64,000 bases of DNA. It comes from Mucilaginibacter pallidiroseus (GTDB lineage: Bacteria > Bacteroidota > Bacteroidia > Sphingobacteriales > Sphingobacteriaceae). Made by a program: the position numbers and the translations under genes. The stretch spans positions 310,001 through 374,000 of the forward strand of contig NZ_VOEJ01000003.1 in the NCBI RefSeq assembly GCF_007846085.1. Reading direction: 5' to 3'. The notes beneath the pieces were generated by a model. That model had not been told where the DNA came from. It saw only the letters and a list, made by a program, of their open reading frames with translations, and searched no databases. Below are positions 1 through 9,333 of the stretch, one piece after another; the stretch's first letter is position 1, and every line of letters starts with the position of its first letter.

Positions 1-1
1 C

Positions 2-1975
2 GCAAGTCAAAGTGCATTTTTTTATTATTGGAATTTGAAGGATATTGGAATAAAACCAGGCGATAACGTAACCTACTATTTTGAAGTTACGGATAATGAT
101 GGCGTAGCAGGGCCGAAAACAACCCGATCTCCCGAAAGATCATTGAGCATACCGGATAACGCCGCACTTGCGAAACAATTAAACGCCGGAACCCAGGCGG
201 TAAAAGAGAAAATGCAATCGGCTGTTAAGCTGGCCGGTCAGATCGAAAAGAATGCGCAAAAGCTAAATCAAACGTTCCTGGAAAAAAACGCCCTTTCTTT
301 TGATGAAAAAAAGCAGGTGGAGGAGTTGCTTCAAAAGCGTAAGGATTTGGATGAACTGGTAAAGGACATTAAGGCAGAAAATAAAAAGAATGCTTATAAC
401 CGGCAGCAAGGGCAGCAAAAGGAGGAGCTGACGGAAAAGCAAAATCAAATGGAACAACTGTTTAACGAATTGCTTGACGATAAATCACGTGACATGCTGC
501 AGCGCTTGCAAGAACTTATGCAGATGGATCAAAAGGATGCCACGCGCGACGAACTATCAAAGATGCAAAACGATAACAAGTCGTTAAAGAAAGAGCTTGA
601 CCGTATGCTGGAGCTTTACAAAAAGCTGGACTTTGAACAAAAGCTAAATCAAAACATAATTCAGCTTAACCAGCTTTCGCAACAGCAGCAAAAACTTGCC
701 GACAAGACGCAACAAGCAGGGAACAGTCAGCAGGACTTGCAGGAGCAACAAAAACTTAACCAGCAGTTTGAGCAGATTAAAAAACAGTTGGACGAACTGC
801 AAAAGCAAAACGAGCAAAACGGAGGTAAGCAATCTTTTAAAAATCCTGAAAAGGAAAAACAAGCCATTGACGAGCAATTGCAGCAGAGCACACAAAGCCT
901 TAGCAAGAACAATAGGCAGCAGGCATCAAAATCTCAGCGAAGTGCAGCCAAGCAAATGCAGCAGATGGCCAACCAGTTAGATCAACAGGATGCAGAAGGA
1001 GAAGAAAGCCAAAATAATGTTGATGCCAGGCAGTTACGCGATCTGCTTAAATCATTAGTCAATAGCTCCTTTAACCAGGAAAAAGTTATGCAGAATCTGC
1101 GCGGCACCAACCCTACCGATCCAAAGTATGTAACGTTTGCGCAGCAGCAAAAGGATATTAAGGATAACCTTAAAACAGCCGAAGACAGCCTTTATTCACT
1201 AAGCAAACGCGTTCCGCAGATACAATCGTCGGTAAACAAGGAAATAACAACCATTAACGAGCAGATAGATAAGGCACTTGACGCACTTGGCGACCGTAAA
1301 ACCGCCGAAGCAAATCGTAGCCAGCAGTACGCCATGACATCCATGAACAATTTGGCCCTGTTATTGAGTGAAGCGCTTAACCAATTGCAAAAAGCAATGA
1401 ACAAAAGCGGCAAAGGCAAGGGTAAACAAAGTGGATCGATGTCGCAAATAAGTAAAATGCAGCAGCAGCTAAATCAAAATATGCAAAAGGCGAGGCAACA
1501 ACTGGAGCAACAGGGAGGTAATGAGGGTAAAAGCCAAAAGCAGGGCATGAGCGAGCAATTTGCCCGGATGGCCCGGCAGCAGCAGCAAATTCGCCAAACA
1601 CTGCAACAAATAAACCGCGAGCAGAACAAAAACGGCGGGAACAAATTGGGCGATCTGGACAAAATTTCAAAAGAAATGGAACAAACAGAACGCGATCTCG
1701 TAAACAGAAAAATCACAGATGAAGCGCTAAAAAGGCAGCAGCAAATTCAAACCCGACTGTTGGAGGCCGAGAAAGCCGACCAACAGCGCGAGCAGGACCA
1801 AAAACGGGAAAGCCGCTCGGGTGCAGAGTTGCCACCGGGATATATAAAGGCTTTGCAGGATTTCGAAAAATTGAAATCGAAGCAAACAGAACAAATTAAA
1901 ACCGTCCCTCCCGCGCTTAATTTGTATTATCGCCAAAAAATTAAATTATACTTTGATCAACTTAATGCAAAATGA
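2..1975 (+). CDS. DUF4175 family protein, C-terminal part (5' end outside window)
   Basis: The frame is open to the left edge, so this is the C-terminal portion (about 657 residues) of a larger protein. After a short beta-rich start (around VTYYFEVTDNDGVAG) it is almost entirely predicted coiled coil, extremely rich in Gln, Lys, Glu and Asn, with a Gly/Lys-rich hinge near residue 465. This matches the C-terminal half of the Bacteroidetes DUF4175 proteins, large proteins with N-terminal membrane segments and a periplasmic coiled coil. Function is not established. The stop codon lies one base before the ATG chosen for the next gene, so the two are probably co-transcribed. Family assignment is from composition and remembered neighbourhood, not from a search. 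Confidence 0.75.
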   Translation, partial: ASQSAFFYYWNLKDIGIKPGDNVTYYFEVTDNDGVAGPKTTRSPERSLSIPDNAALAKQLNAGTQAVKEKMQSAVKLAGQIEKNAQKLNQTFLEKNALSFDEKKQVEELLQKRKDLDELVKDIKAENKKNAYNRQQGQQKEELTEKQNQMEQLFNELLDDKSRDMLQRLQELMQMDQKDATRDELSKMQNDNKSLKKELDRMLELYKKLDFEQKLNQNIIQLNQLSQQQQKLADKTQQAGNSQQDLQEQQKLNQQFEQIKKQLDELQKQNEQNGGKQSFKNPEKEKQAIDEQLQQSTQSLSKNNRQQASKSQRSAAKQMQQMANQLDQQDAEGEESQNNVDARQLRDLLKSLVNSSFNQEKVMQNLRGTNPTDPKYVTFAQQQKDIKDNLKTAEDSLYSLSKRVPQIQSSVNKEITTINEQIDKALDALGDRKTAEANRSQQYAMTSMNNLALLLSEALNQLQKAMNKSGKGKGKQSGSMSQISKMQQQLNQNMQKARQQLEQQGGNEGKSQKQGMSEQFARMARQQQQIRQTLQQINREQNKNGGNKLGDLDKISKEMEQTERDLVNRKITDEALKRQQQIQTRLLEAEKADQQREQDQKRESRSGAELPPGYIKALQDFEKLKSKQTEQIKTVPPALNLYYRQKIKLYFDQLNAK

Positions 1976-1976
1976 T

Positions 1977-2399
1977 ATGGAACAGCCCAATGTGCAAACA
2001 AGTGAACTATATACATTGCAGCTTCCATCAAAATATGAAAGCATCTCGCTACTCGAAAATTTGATTGAGGAAGTAGCTGATAAGTACAATGTGCCCGAAG
2101 ATACATTCGCTAATATGATGACTTGCCTTAACGAGGCTGTAACAAACGCTATTGTACACGGAAACAAACTCGACCCTGACAAAACTGTTATTATAAATGC
2201 CGAGGTTGATACCAAACGCATTATCTGGACCATTACCGATCAGGGCCAAGGCTTTGACTATAATAATCTTGCCGACCCAACCGCACCCGATCGTATTGAA
2301 GAACTAACGGGCCGTGGCGTTTTTATATTAAAACATCTGGCCGACCAATGTATTTTTAATGCTTCAGGCAACGAGGTTGAACTTCATTTTAAAATATAG
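1977..2399 (+). CDS. RsbW-like anti-sigma factor / ATP-binding protein
   Basis: About 140 residues forming a stand-alone GHKL ATPase domain of the RsbW/SpoIIAB type. Visible are the N box (LNEAVTNAIVHGN), the G1 box (DQGQGFDYNN) and the G2 box (GRGVFILKHL). Such proteins phosphorylate an anti-anti-sigma partner or bind a sigma factor; no partner gene is seen here. An in-frame ATG at 1965 and a TTG at 1953 would overlap the upstream gene; the ATG at 1977 was chosen because it follows the upstream stop. The stop codon directly abuts the ybeY start, so the two are probably translated together. Confidence 0.85.
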   Translation: MEQPNVQTSELYTLQLPSKYESISLLENLIEEVADKYNVPEDTFANMMTCLNEAVTNAIVHGNKLDPDKTVIINAEVDTKRIIWTITDQGQGFDYNNLADPTAPDRIEELTGRGVFILKHLADQCIFNASGNEVELHFKI

Positions 2400-2825
2400 A
2401 TGCCCGCCATAAATTTTTTTGAAGAGGATATCGCTTTTAAGCTCAAAAATAAAACGGTTGTACGCAAGTGGATAACCGGCGCTGTTGCTGCAGAAGGGTT
2501 CAAACTTGAAGAGCTCAATTACATATTTTGTTCGGACAGCTACCTTTTGCAAATAAACCAGCAGTATCTGGATCATGATACCTATACCGATATTGTAACT
2601 TTTGATAATTCTGAAGAAGAAGGTGTAATAGTAAGCGATATTTTTATATCAATAGATCGTATAAGAGAAAATGCTGCCAAGTTTGGCGTTACCGATGTGC
2701 ACGAATTGCATCGCGTTATGATACATGGCGCACTCCACTTGCTCGGCTACAAAGACAAAAGCGCTGCTGATAAGAAAAAAATGACATCCAAAGAAGATTT
2801 TTACCTGGAAAAAAGAGATTTTTAA
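2400..2825 (+). CDS. ybeY: Endoribonuclease YbeY (rRNA maturation factor)
   Basis: A 141-residue metal-dependent RNase of the UPF0054 family, which acts in 16S rRNA 3'-end maturation and ribosome quality control. The zinc motif is seen as HGALHLLGYKDK. The first two histidines are present; the third, usually in GYDH, is replaced by GYKDK, a variant I recall as normal in Bacteroidetes. The ATG follows the upstream TAG with no gap. In many Bacteroidetes ybeY lies directly before mnmG; here about 4.5 kb of other genes separate them. Confidence 0.93.
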   Translation: MPAINFFEEDIAFKLKNKTVVRKWITGAVAAEGFKLEELNYIFCSDSYLLQINQQYLDHDTYTDIVTFDNSEEEGVIVSDIFISIDRIRENAAKFGVTDVHELHRVMIHGALHLLGYKDKSAADKKKMTSKEDFYLEKRDF

Positions 2826-2871
2826 TATCTATTTTTACACCTATAAATCATTCATACCCAATTATAAAAAC

Positions 2872-3387
2872 ATGAAAGTACTTACAATGATATTGGCACT
2901 GCTGTTTGTAACACCGGCTGCTAAATCTATTTATGATTTTAAATTAAAATCAATTGATGGAAAGGCATTTTCGCTTGCCAAATACAAGGGCAAAAAAGTG
3001 CTCATCGTTAACACAGCTTCAAAATGTGGCTTTACAAAACAATATGCCGAGTTGCAAAAACTGGCAGATCAGTACAAAGACAAAGTTGTTGTTGTTGGCT
3101 TCCCTGCTAATAACTTTGGCGGCCAGGAACCGGGCAGCAACCTGGAAGTGAAAGAGTTTTGTTCAAAAAACTTTGGTGTTACTTTTCCTCTAAGCGAAAA
3201 AGTAAGTGTTAAGGGCGATGATATCGACCCATTGTTTGCTTATCTTACAGCAGCAGAAAATCCTGACTTTACAGGCGAGATCAAATGGAACTTCGAAAAA
3301 TTCTTGATCGATGAGCACGGCAAATTAATTCACCGTTACCGCTCACAGGTTACACCGCTGAGCCCGGAGATTACAAAAGCATTATAA
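2872..3387 (+). CDS. Glutathione peroxidase-family thiol peroxidase, exported
   Basis: 171 residues with an N-terminal hydrophobic export signal (about residues 1-19) followed by a thioredoxin fold. The peroxidatic motif reads NTASKCGFT, with cysteine rather than selenocysteine. The family motif with the catalytic Gln is altered (GFPANNFGGQEPGS retains the Gln) and WNFEKFLID provides the Trp/Asn pair. Enzymes of this type usually reduce hydroperoxides with thioredoxin. It is followed immediately by a strong terminator, so it is the last gene of its transcript. Confidence 0.92.
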   Translation: MKVLTMILALLFVTPAAKSIYDFKLKSIDGKAFSLAKYKGKKVLIVNTASKCGFTKQYAELQKLADQYKDKVVVVGFPANNFGGQEPGSNLEVKEFCSKNFGVTFPLSEKVSVKGDDIDPLFAYLTAAENPDFTGEIKWNFEKFLIDEHGKLIHRYRSQVTPLSPEITKAL

Positions 3388-3395
3388 TAAAAAAA

Positions 3396-3419
3396 GGAGC
3401 CTTGAGGGCTCCTTTTTTT
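3396..3419 (+). terminator. Intrinsic terminator after glutathione peroxidase
   Basis: A perfect six-base stem GGAGCC/GGCTCC around a short loop (3396-3412), followed by seven T. It starts nine bases after the peroxidase stop codon. Confidence 0.85.
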
Positions 3420-3760
3420 GTTTTGGGTCGAGCAGTTCATGTCATGCTATTAACGCGCCTCAATTGGCTTTTTAATAACCGTATCATGCCGCACATAGTG
3501 AAGCGTCTACTAGACATTTTCCATACTGCTGATTACATTCTTCGCACCGCTCAGAATGGCAAAAAGACTTATAAATATTTTGCTCGTTGGCTTTTGTATT
3601 TCTTAAAGAAACCCCGAAGCAAAAAATTGCGCCGTGCCGCTTTAAAGTTCTCGTTTGATATGCTGCATTGGCGTGTACCTATATGACCGTTTTGGCGAGG
3701 CCTCCAACCCGATTCTTTCAAGGTTTAGCGACCTTTATGCTTCGCACCAAGACTTTACAC
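3420..3760. other. 341-base stretch without a convincing gene
   Basis: No credible gene on either strand. A 94-codon plus-strand frame beginning with TTG inside the terminator (3402-3686) has no start signal and is basic and low in information. A short frame at about 3646-3780 (reading YDRFGEASNPIL in part) looks protein-like but has no start codon. Around 3536-3562 the sequence ATTCTTCGCACCGCTCAGAATG resembles a worn copy of the short dispersed palindromes common in this group. It may be the relic of a decayed gene or repeat. Confidence 0.5.
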
Positions 3761-4471
3761 TTATTTCATTGGCACTTCTATGATCAGTAAGCTTGTAGCT
3801 GATAATGTATCAATTGAAAACGATGCAGTGTCATGTACGCCAAGTGCGTCTCTTTTATTCAAAAGCTGATCTTCTATCTTCACCCTCCCTTCTAATACAA
3901 ATACGTAAGCGCCATTTCCAGGCGTATTTATTGTATAATTTAACTGTTTTCCTTCATCGAAACTACCGCGCACAAAAGTGGTGTCCTGGTTTAAAACAAG
4001 TGCATTGTCTGATGCATCTGGAGAAATCAACGTAGTGAAGGTGTTATGCTTTATACTGTCTCCGAAACTCTTTTGATCATACCTTGGCTTAATGTTACGG
4101 ACCTTAGGATATATCCATATTTGTAAAGACTCTGTATCTTCATCAGGCAATGGATTAAATTCGGAATGCGTAACACCCCTACCTGCAGACATGATTTGCA
4201 CATCACCGGCGTTTATGACGCCTGTATTCCCCATGCTGTCTTTATGTTCTAAAGCGCCTTTTAATACGATGGTAGTGATCTCCATGTTATCATGCGGATG
4301 CATACCAAAGCCTCTGTTGGCCGCAATAACGTCGTCATTTAAAACTCTAAGGGCGCCAAAGCTAATTTTCTCAGGATTGTAATATGGCCCAAAGCTAAAA
4401 GAGAAATTTGCCTTTAGCCAACCTATATCGTTTTTGCCGCGTTCATTTTCAGGATAATATATGGTTTTCAT
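3761..4471 (-). CDS. Pirin family protein (bicupin, possible quercetinase)
   Basis: 236 residues from the ATG at 4471; an upstream in-frame GTG at 4501 would add ten residues without homology. The N-terminal cupin has the pirin metal ligands: HPHDNMEI supplies two His, and VTHSEFN a His and a Glu. Pirins bind Fe(II) and some have quercetin 2,3-dioxygenase activity; the physiological substrate is usually unknown. It stands alone and divergent from the SDR gene at 4558, sharing an 86-base promoter gap. Confidence 0.88.
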   Translation of the reverse strand: MKTIYYPENERGKNDIGWLKANFSFSFGPYYNPEKISFGALRVLNDDVIAANRGFGMHPHDNMEITTIVLKGALEHKDSMGNTGVINAGDVQIMSAGRGVTHSEFNPLPDEDTESLQIWIYPKVRNIKPRYDQKSFGDSIKHNTFTTLISPDASDNALVLNQDTTFVRGSFDEGKQLNYTINTPGNGAYVFVLEGRVKIEDQLLNKRDALGVHDTASFSIDTLSATSLLIIEVPMK

Positions 4472-4505
4472 ATCAATGTTATTTAATATATGTTTAAACA
4501 CTCAA

Positions 4506-4539
4506 TTGCCGTTCCACAATTTATTTATATGTATTTTTG
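4506..4539 (+). promoter_or_regulatory. Candidate promoter of the SDR/ABC-F genes
   Basis: A -7 box TATTTTTG (4532-4539, matching TAnnTTTG) with TTG at 4506-4508, 23 bases upstream. The ATG follows at 4558. The spacing is slightly long for the Bacteroidetes TTTG/TAnnTTTG pair. Confidence 0.45.
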
Positions 4540-4557
4540 TGCAATTGAACTGCACCA

Positions 4558-5211
4558 ATGGCATACAAAGCAATTTTAATAGGAGCAACTGGCCTTATTG
4601 GCAGCAATTTGCTAAGTATATTGCTTAATAGCTCGCACTATGATGAAGTTGTAATATTAGTAAGGCGAGACTCAGGCTTACAACACTCTAAATTGCGCCA
4701 GCACATCGTTAATTTTGATGATGAGAATAGCTACGCTGCTTTTATAAACGGGCATGTTGTATTTTCATGCTTGGGCACAACTAAAAAGCACACACCAGAA
4801 AAAAAACAGTACTATAAAATCGATCATGATTATCCATTACAGATGGCACAATTGTCTAAGAAAAATGGCGTTAATCAATTTCATGTAGTATCGTCTATTG
4901 GTGCGAATAAGGATTCATCCATCTTTTATACTAAAACTAAAGGAGAGTTAGAGGATGATTTAAAAGCGTTGCGTCTACAAAGTTTACACATTTATCAGCC
5001 ATCGATGCTCATAGGCGAGCGCAAAGGTAACCGGGCCATCGAGAATTTATATGGCGCAATCTTTAAGATCAGTGATCCTCTACTAATCGGTAAATTAAAA
5101 AAATATAGAAGCGTTAAAGGCGCGAAGGTTGCACAAGCCATGTATATCAAATCATTAGAGCATGCAACTGGAACATTTACATATACATCAGATCAAATAA
5201 ATAATATTTAG
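4558..5211 (+). CDS. NAD(P)-binding oxidoreductase, atypical SDR (HTATIP2-like)
   Basis: 217 residues with an N-terminal Rossmann motif (LIGATGLIGSNLL, residues 7-19), then VFSCLGTTKKHTP and HVVSSIGANKDSS, as in NAD(P)H-binding atypical short-chain dehydrogenases related to HTATIP2/TIP30. No substrate can be assigned. The last base of its TAG is the first base of the GTG that starts the next gene, so the two are probably translationally coupled. Confidence 0.82.
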   Translation: MAYKAILIGATGLIGSNLLSILLNSSHYDEVVILVRRDSGLQHSKLRQHIVNFDDENSYAAFINGHVVFSCLGTTKKHTPEKKQYYKIDHDYPLQMAQLSKKNGVNQFHVVSSIGANKDSSIFYTKTKGELEDDLKALRLQSLHIYQPSMLIGERKGNRAIENLYGAIFKISDPLLIGKLKKYRSVKGAKVAQAMYIKSLEHATGTFTYTSDQINNI

Positions 5212-7076
5212 TGAGCAATTTTATCTCGGCCGAAAATTTAGGTCATTCATTTCATGATAACTGGTTATTTAAAAACCTAAGTATTGGCATTAACCGCGGA
5301 CGCAGGGTAGCACTGGTTGGCGTTAATGGTGCCGGTAAGTCTACCCTGTTAAAGATATTATCTGGCGCTATCAAACCTACTGAAGGTAAGGTTGCGCAGG
5401 CACGAGATCTTAACGTAGGCTACCTGGAGCAAGATCCCGACTTTAAAAATGCACTTACTATTAGTGATTACATCTTTCATGCCGATAATATACAGCAGCA
5501 GCTAATTCGCCGGTACGAAGAGTTACTAGAAAACGACCCGGACAATATGAAGGCGCTTGAAAAAGTGATGGAAGAGATGAGTGAGATAGATGCGTGGGAA
5601 TATGAGTATAAGATAAAGACTATTTTAGGCAGACTTGATATACACCATCTTAACCAGCACATTACTACACTATCAGGAGGGCAAAAGAAACGTTTGGCTT
5701 TAGCTAAACTTTTAATTGAAGATCCTGAATTATATGTTTTAGATGAGCCTACCAACCACCTTGATATTGACACCATTGAATGGCTGGAAAAACTGCTTAC
5801 CGAAGGTAACAAAACAATATTAATGGTTACCCACGACAGGTATTTCCTGGATAATGTTTGTAATGAAATATTGGAAATTGACCGTGGTAAGATTATCCCC
5901 TACCTAGGCAACTATGCGTATTACCTTGAAAAGAAAGCTGAGCGCGAAGCTGCCGACGAAGCATCTTTTCAGAAAAACTCGAATTTATTGCGTAAAGAGT
6001 TGGAGTGGATGCGCAGGCAACCAAAGGCAAGAGGCACTAAATCCAAATCACGCATAGATGCTTTTTACGATCTTGAGGCTAAGACAAAAAATAATGGCCC
6101 TAAACAAAACGTGGAACTTAGCGTGAAAACTGCTCGTCAGGGTAATAAGATCATGGAGCTGCATAATGTAGTTAAAGGTTTTAATGACCACATTTATATT
6201 AACGGCTTCAGTTACACTTTTAAGAAGGGTGATCGAATAGGCTTAGCCGGTAAAAATGGAAGTGGAAAATCTACCCTTTTAAATTTAATTACAAATAAGT
6301 TACAGCCCGATGCAGGCGAAATTATAAAAGGTGATACAACGGTGATTGGCTATTTTAACCAAGCCGGCCTCGCTTTTAAGGACGATGAACGCGTTATAGA
6401 TATTGTAAAAAATGTAGCGGAGTTTATTACCATGGCCGATGGTAAAATGATTTCTGCATCAGCATTACTGACTCAATTTTTGTTCCCTCCTGCTAAACAA
6501 TATGGTATGGTGGCAAAACTTAGTGGTGGCGAAAAAAAGCGTCTCCACTTGATGAGCATACTGATGAAAAATCCAAACTTTTTGATTTTGGATGAGCCAA
6601 CCAATGACTTGGACATCGATACGCTTAACGTTTTGGAGGAGTTTCTCACCACCTATCCGGGCATATTAATTATTGTGTCGCACGATAGATACCTGCTCGA
6701 CAAAATGGCTGACCAGTTGTTTATTATGGAAGATGGCAATGTACGGGTTTACAACGGAAACTATTCTTCTTATCGTACAGAACTTGAAGAAAGCAAATCT
6801 GCCGCTAAAAGACCAGTTGCTGTGGCAACCCCAATTCAGCAAGAACAGCCAAAAAAAGCTAAATTAAGCTTTAAAGAAGAAAAAGAATTCGCAGGTCTTG
6901 AACAAGAGATTGCTGATATAGAAATCAAATTAAAGGAGACGGGTGAAGAATTAAATACGACAGATATCGATGCAAAGAAGCTAAAACAAATAACTGATAA
7001 GATCGAGTATCTCAACAAACAGCTCGACATTAAAACATCTCGTTGGATTGAATTAGGTGAACTAAAAGAAGCATAA
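5211..7076 (+). CDS. ABC-F family ATP-binding protein (Uup-like)
   Basis: 621 residues with two ABC nucleotide-binding domains and no membrane segment. First domain: Walker A GVNGAGKS, signature LSGGQKKR, Walker B VLDEPTNHLD. Second domain: GKNGSGKS, LSGGEKKR, ILDEPTNDLD. The linker (about residues 245-310) is basic and helical, and the C-terminus (about 550-621) is a Glu/Lys-rich coiled coil, the Uup arrangement. ABC-F proteins act on the ribosome in translation or DNA-associated roles; antibiotic resistance is possible for some but nothing here argues for it. GTG start overlapping the SDR stop by one base. Confidence 0.92.
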   Translation: MSNFISAENLGHSFHDNWLFKNLSIGINRGRRVALVGVNGAGKSTLLKILSGAIKPTEGKVAQARDLNVGYLEQDPDFKNALTISDYIFHADNIQQQLIRRYEELLENDPDNMKALEKVMEEMSEIDAWEYEYKIKTILGRLDIHHLNQHITTLSGGQKKRLALAKLLIEDPELYVLDEPTNHLDIDTIEWLEKLLTEGNKTILMVTHDRYFLDNVCNEILEIDRGKIIPYLGNYAYYLEKKAEREAADEASFQKNSNLLRKELEWMRRQPKARGTKSKSRIDAFYDLEAKTKNNGPKQNVELSVKTARQGNKIMELHNVVKGFNDHIYINGFSYTFKKGDRIGLAGKNGSGKSTLLNLITNKLQPDAGEIIKGDTTVIGYFNQAGLAFKDDERVIDIVKNVAEFITMADGKMISASALLTQFLFPPAKQYGMVAKLSGGEKKRLHLMSILMKNPNFLILDEPTNDLDIDTLNVLEEFLTTYPGILIIVSHDRYLLDKMADQLFIMEDGNVRVYNGNYSSYRTELEESKSAAKRPVAVATPIQQEQPKKAKLSFKEEKEFAGLEQEIADIEIKLKETGEELNTTDIDAKKLKQITDKIEYLNKQLDIKTSRWIELGELKEA

Positions 7077-7077
7077 T

Positions 7078-7323
7078 ATGGCGTTGTCGGATATCATAGC
7101 ATCAACAGGTGTCGTTATTCTTTTGGTAGCATTTCTACTAAACTTATATAAAAAGATATCTGCTCAGAGCAAACTATATAGTGCCATGAATCTCATCGGA
7201 GCTGGACTATGTTGTGCGTCGTCGTACATGATCAAATTTTATCCCTTTGTTCTATTAGAGGGCGTTTGGGCGGCTTTTGCGCTTGTTTCATTGATAAAGG
7301 TTCCACGTGGAACATCAAAGTAA
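7078..7323 (+). CDS. Small membrane protein, CBU_0592-like
   Basis: 81 residues, three hydrophobic segments (about 5-22, 35-52 and 55-73), ending in a short polar tail. It resembles the small CBU_0592 family of integral membrane proteins with unknown function. The start lies one base after the ABC-F stop. The 3' end of the gene carries one parS-like site that encodes part of its C-terminal KVPRGTSK. Confidence 0.7.
   Translation: MALSDIIASTGVVILLVAFLLNLYKKISAQSKLYSAMNLIGAGLCCASSYMIKFYPFVLLEGVWAAFALVSLIKVPRGTSK
7299..7314. promoter_or_regulatory. parS-like site 1
   Basis: GGTTCCACGTGGAACA contains the perfect 14-base palindrome GTTCCACGTGGAAC (7300-7313), which matches the core of the chromosomal ParB-binding site parS. 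It lies inside the last codons of the small membrane protein gene, 30 bases from site 2. Confidence 0.75.
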
Positions 7324-7328
7324 TATTA

Positions 7329-7344
7329 TGTTCCACGTGGAACA
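7329..7344. promoter_or_regulatory. parS-like site 2, just upstream of mnmG
   Basis: TGTTCCACGTGGAACA is a perfect 16-base palindrome, the same as the parS sequence I recall for pseudomonads and close to the general consensus TGTTTCACGTGAAACA. It sits between the membrane protein gene and the GGAGG ribosome-binding site of mnmG. Confidence 0.82.
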
Positions 7345-7355
7345 TGGAGGTTAAT

Positions 7356-9218
7356 ATGTTTAAGAAGTATAATGTGATTGTGGTTGGCGCAGGTCATGCA
7401 GGATGTGAAGCTGCAGCTGCGGCTGCAAACCTTGGCTCGTCTGTGTTACTGATTACAATGAATATGGGCACCATAGCCCAAATGAGTTGTAACCCTGCCA
7501 TGGGTGGTGTCGCAAAAGGGCAAATTGTGCGTGAGATTGATGCATTAGGTGGTTACTCAGGAATAATTACTGATAAAACATCGCTTCAATTTAGGATGCT
7601 AAACCGTTCCAAAGGCCCAGCTATGTGGAGCCCACGAGCGCAAAGCGACAGGATACGGTTTGCAGAAGAATGGAGAATAGCTCTAGAAAAAACGCCTAAT
7701 GTCGACTTTTGGCAGGATACAGTGACGTCTCTTTTGGTAAAAGGAAACACAGTAGCTGGTGTTAAAACTTCCATCGGGATTGAAATAGAAGCCGACGCTG
7801 TGGTACTAACAAATGGTACCTTTTTAAATGGAATTATACATATTGGTGAGAAAAAGTTTGGCGGCGGTCGTACTGGTGAAAAGGCAGCTACTGGGTTAAC
7901 GGAGCAATTGATAACATTAGGCTTCGAAGCGGGAAGGATGAAAACCGGGACTCCACCACGCGTGGATGGGAGAAGTTTGAATTACGCTTTAATGGAAGAA
8001 CAATGGGGAGATGAAGAACGAGGACGTTTTTCGTTTACCGACGTCGAGCTAGCGACTGATCAGCGCTGCTGCTGGATAACTTACACCAATAATAAAGTCC
8101 ACGAAACGCTAAAAGAAGGCTTTGAAAAATCACCGATGTTTACCGGTAGGATAAAAGGGCTAGGCCCCCGCTATTGCCCATCTATCGAAGATAAAATAAA
8201 TCGCTTTGCAGAACGTGACAGGCACCAGATATTTGTGGAACCTGAAGGTTGGAACACTGTTGAAATTTATGTAAACGGTTTCTCTACCTCTTTACCGGAG
8301 GATGTACAATATAAAGCGCTCACACAAATACCAGGTTTTGAAGCGGCTAAAATGTTCAGGCCAGGGTATGCAATTGAATATGATTTCTTCCCTCCTACTC
8401 AATTGAGTTTGACGTTAGAAACAAAGCAAATCAGCAACCTTTACTTTGCCGGGCAGATTAACGGTACCACCGGTTATGAGGAAGCCGCATCACAAGGTTT
8501 TATAGCGGGGATAAATGCACACCAAAAAATTAATGATAAGCATGAGTTGATCCTCAAAAGATCAGAATCATATATAGGTGTATTGATAGATGATTTGGTA
8601 ACCAAAGGCACGGAAGAACCTTATCGAATGTTTACATCGCGTGCGGAGCACCGCTTATTGTTACGCCAAGACAATGCCGATATCAGGCTTAGCCCTATTG
8701 GCCATGAGCTGGGGTTAATCAATGATGAACGCTTAGATAAGGTGAACAAAAAGATCAAAAACTCTGATGATTTAGTTGCCTTTACTAAAGCTAAAAGCAT
8801 TGACCCATCTACTGTAAATAATTTATTAGAAGAGTCTGGTACAAGTGCTATTAATCAAAATGCTAAACTATTTGCTTTGCTTAGCAGACCACAGATAGGC
8901 TTTAACGAATTAAAAACTGTTGACGCATCGCTACAAGAAAAATTAGCCGCCTACGATAAAGAAACTATAGAGCAGGCTGAAATAAAAATCAAATACGAGA
9001 GTTACTTTATCAAAGAAATGGAAATAGTTGATCGGATGAAAAAAATGGAAGATCGGGAGATCAACCCAAATTTCGATTACCATCAACTTGTATCATTATC
9101 TAAAGAAGCACGTGAAAAATTGATGCGGATAAAACCCCGCACCTTGGGCCAGGCATCTCGCATTTCGGGTGTGTCTCCGTCAGATGTATCAGTTTTAATG
9201 GTTCACGTATCAAGATAA
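7356..9218 (+). CDS. mnmG: tRNA uridine-5-carboxymethylaminomethyl modification enzyme MnmG (GidA)
   Basis: 620 residues, full length for the family. FAD-binding motif [10 protein letters not shown] at residues 11-20, then the family blocks [24 protein letters not shown] and [14 protein letters not shown]. With MnmE it modifies the wobble uridine of several tRNAs. The ATG at 7356 is preceded by GGAGG at 7346-7350, a rare clear Shine-Dalgarno in this window, and begins exactly at the family's usual N-terminus; the frame itself is open further upstream, through the parS sites. mnmG is near the replication origin in many bacteria. Confidence 0.97.
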   Translation: MFKKYNVIVVGAGHAGCEAAAAAANLGSSVLLITMNMGTIAQMSCNPAMGGVAKGQIVREIDALGGYSGIITDKTSLQFRMLNRSKGPAMWSPRAQSDRIRFAEEWRIALEKTPNVDFWQDTVTSLLVKGNTVAGVKTSIGIEIEADAVVLTNGTFLNGIIHIGEKKFGGGRTGEKAATGLTEQLITLGFEAGRMKTGTPPRVDGRSLNYALMEEQWGDEERGRFSFTDVELATDQRCCWITYTNNKVHETLKEGFEKSPMFTGRIKGLGPRYCPSIEDKINRFAERDRHQIFVEPEGWNTVEIYVNGFSTSLPEDVQYKALTQIPGFEAAKMFRPGYAIEYDFFPPTQLSLTLETKQISNLYFAGQINGTTGYEEAASQGFIAGINAHQKINDKHELILKRSESYIGVLIDDLVTKGTEEPYRMFTSRAEHRLLLRQDNADIRLSPIGHELGLINDERLDKVNKKIKNSDDLVAFTKAKSIDPSTVNNLLEESGTSAINQNAKLFALLSRPQIGFNELKTVDASLQEKLAAYDKETIEQAEIKIKYESYFIKEMEIVDRMKKMEDREINPNFDYHQLVSLSKEAREKLMRIKPRTLGQASRISGVSPSDVSVLMVHVSR

Positions 9219-9333
9219 ACTGTAAATGTTTATAAATCAATTACTTATAAAATTTTATTTATAAGTCAATATTTTAGATTTTCCAGCATACAAATCATAA
9301 AATACAAAAAGTCGCTTATATCGCCTAAAAACA

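Noticed and set aside
3402..3686. 94-codon plus-strand frame
   Set aside because: Starts with TTG inside the peroxidase terminator, no plausible domain, no conserved context.
5211..7076. Antibiotic resistance role of the ABC-F protein
   Set aside because: The C-terminal coiled coil and chromosomal context fit a housekeeping Uup-like protein; nothing points to resistance.
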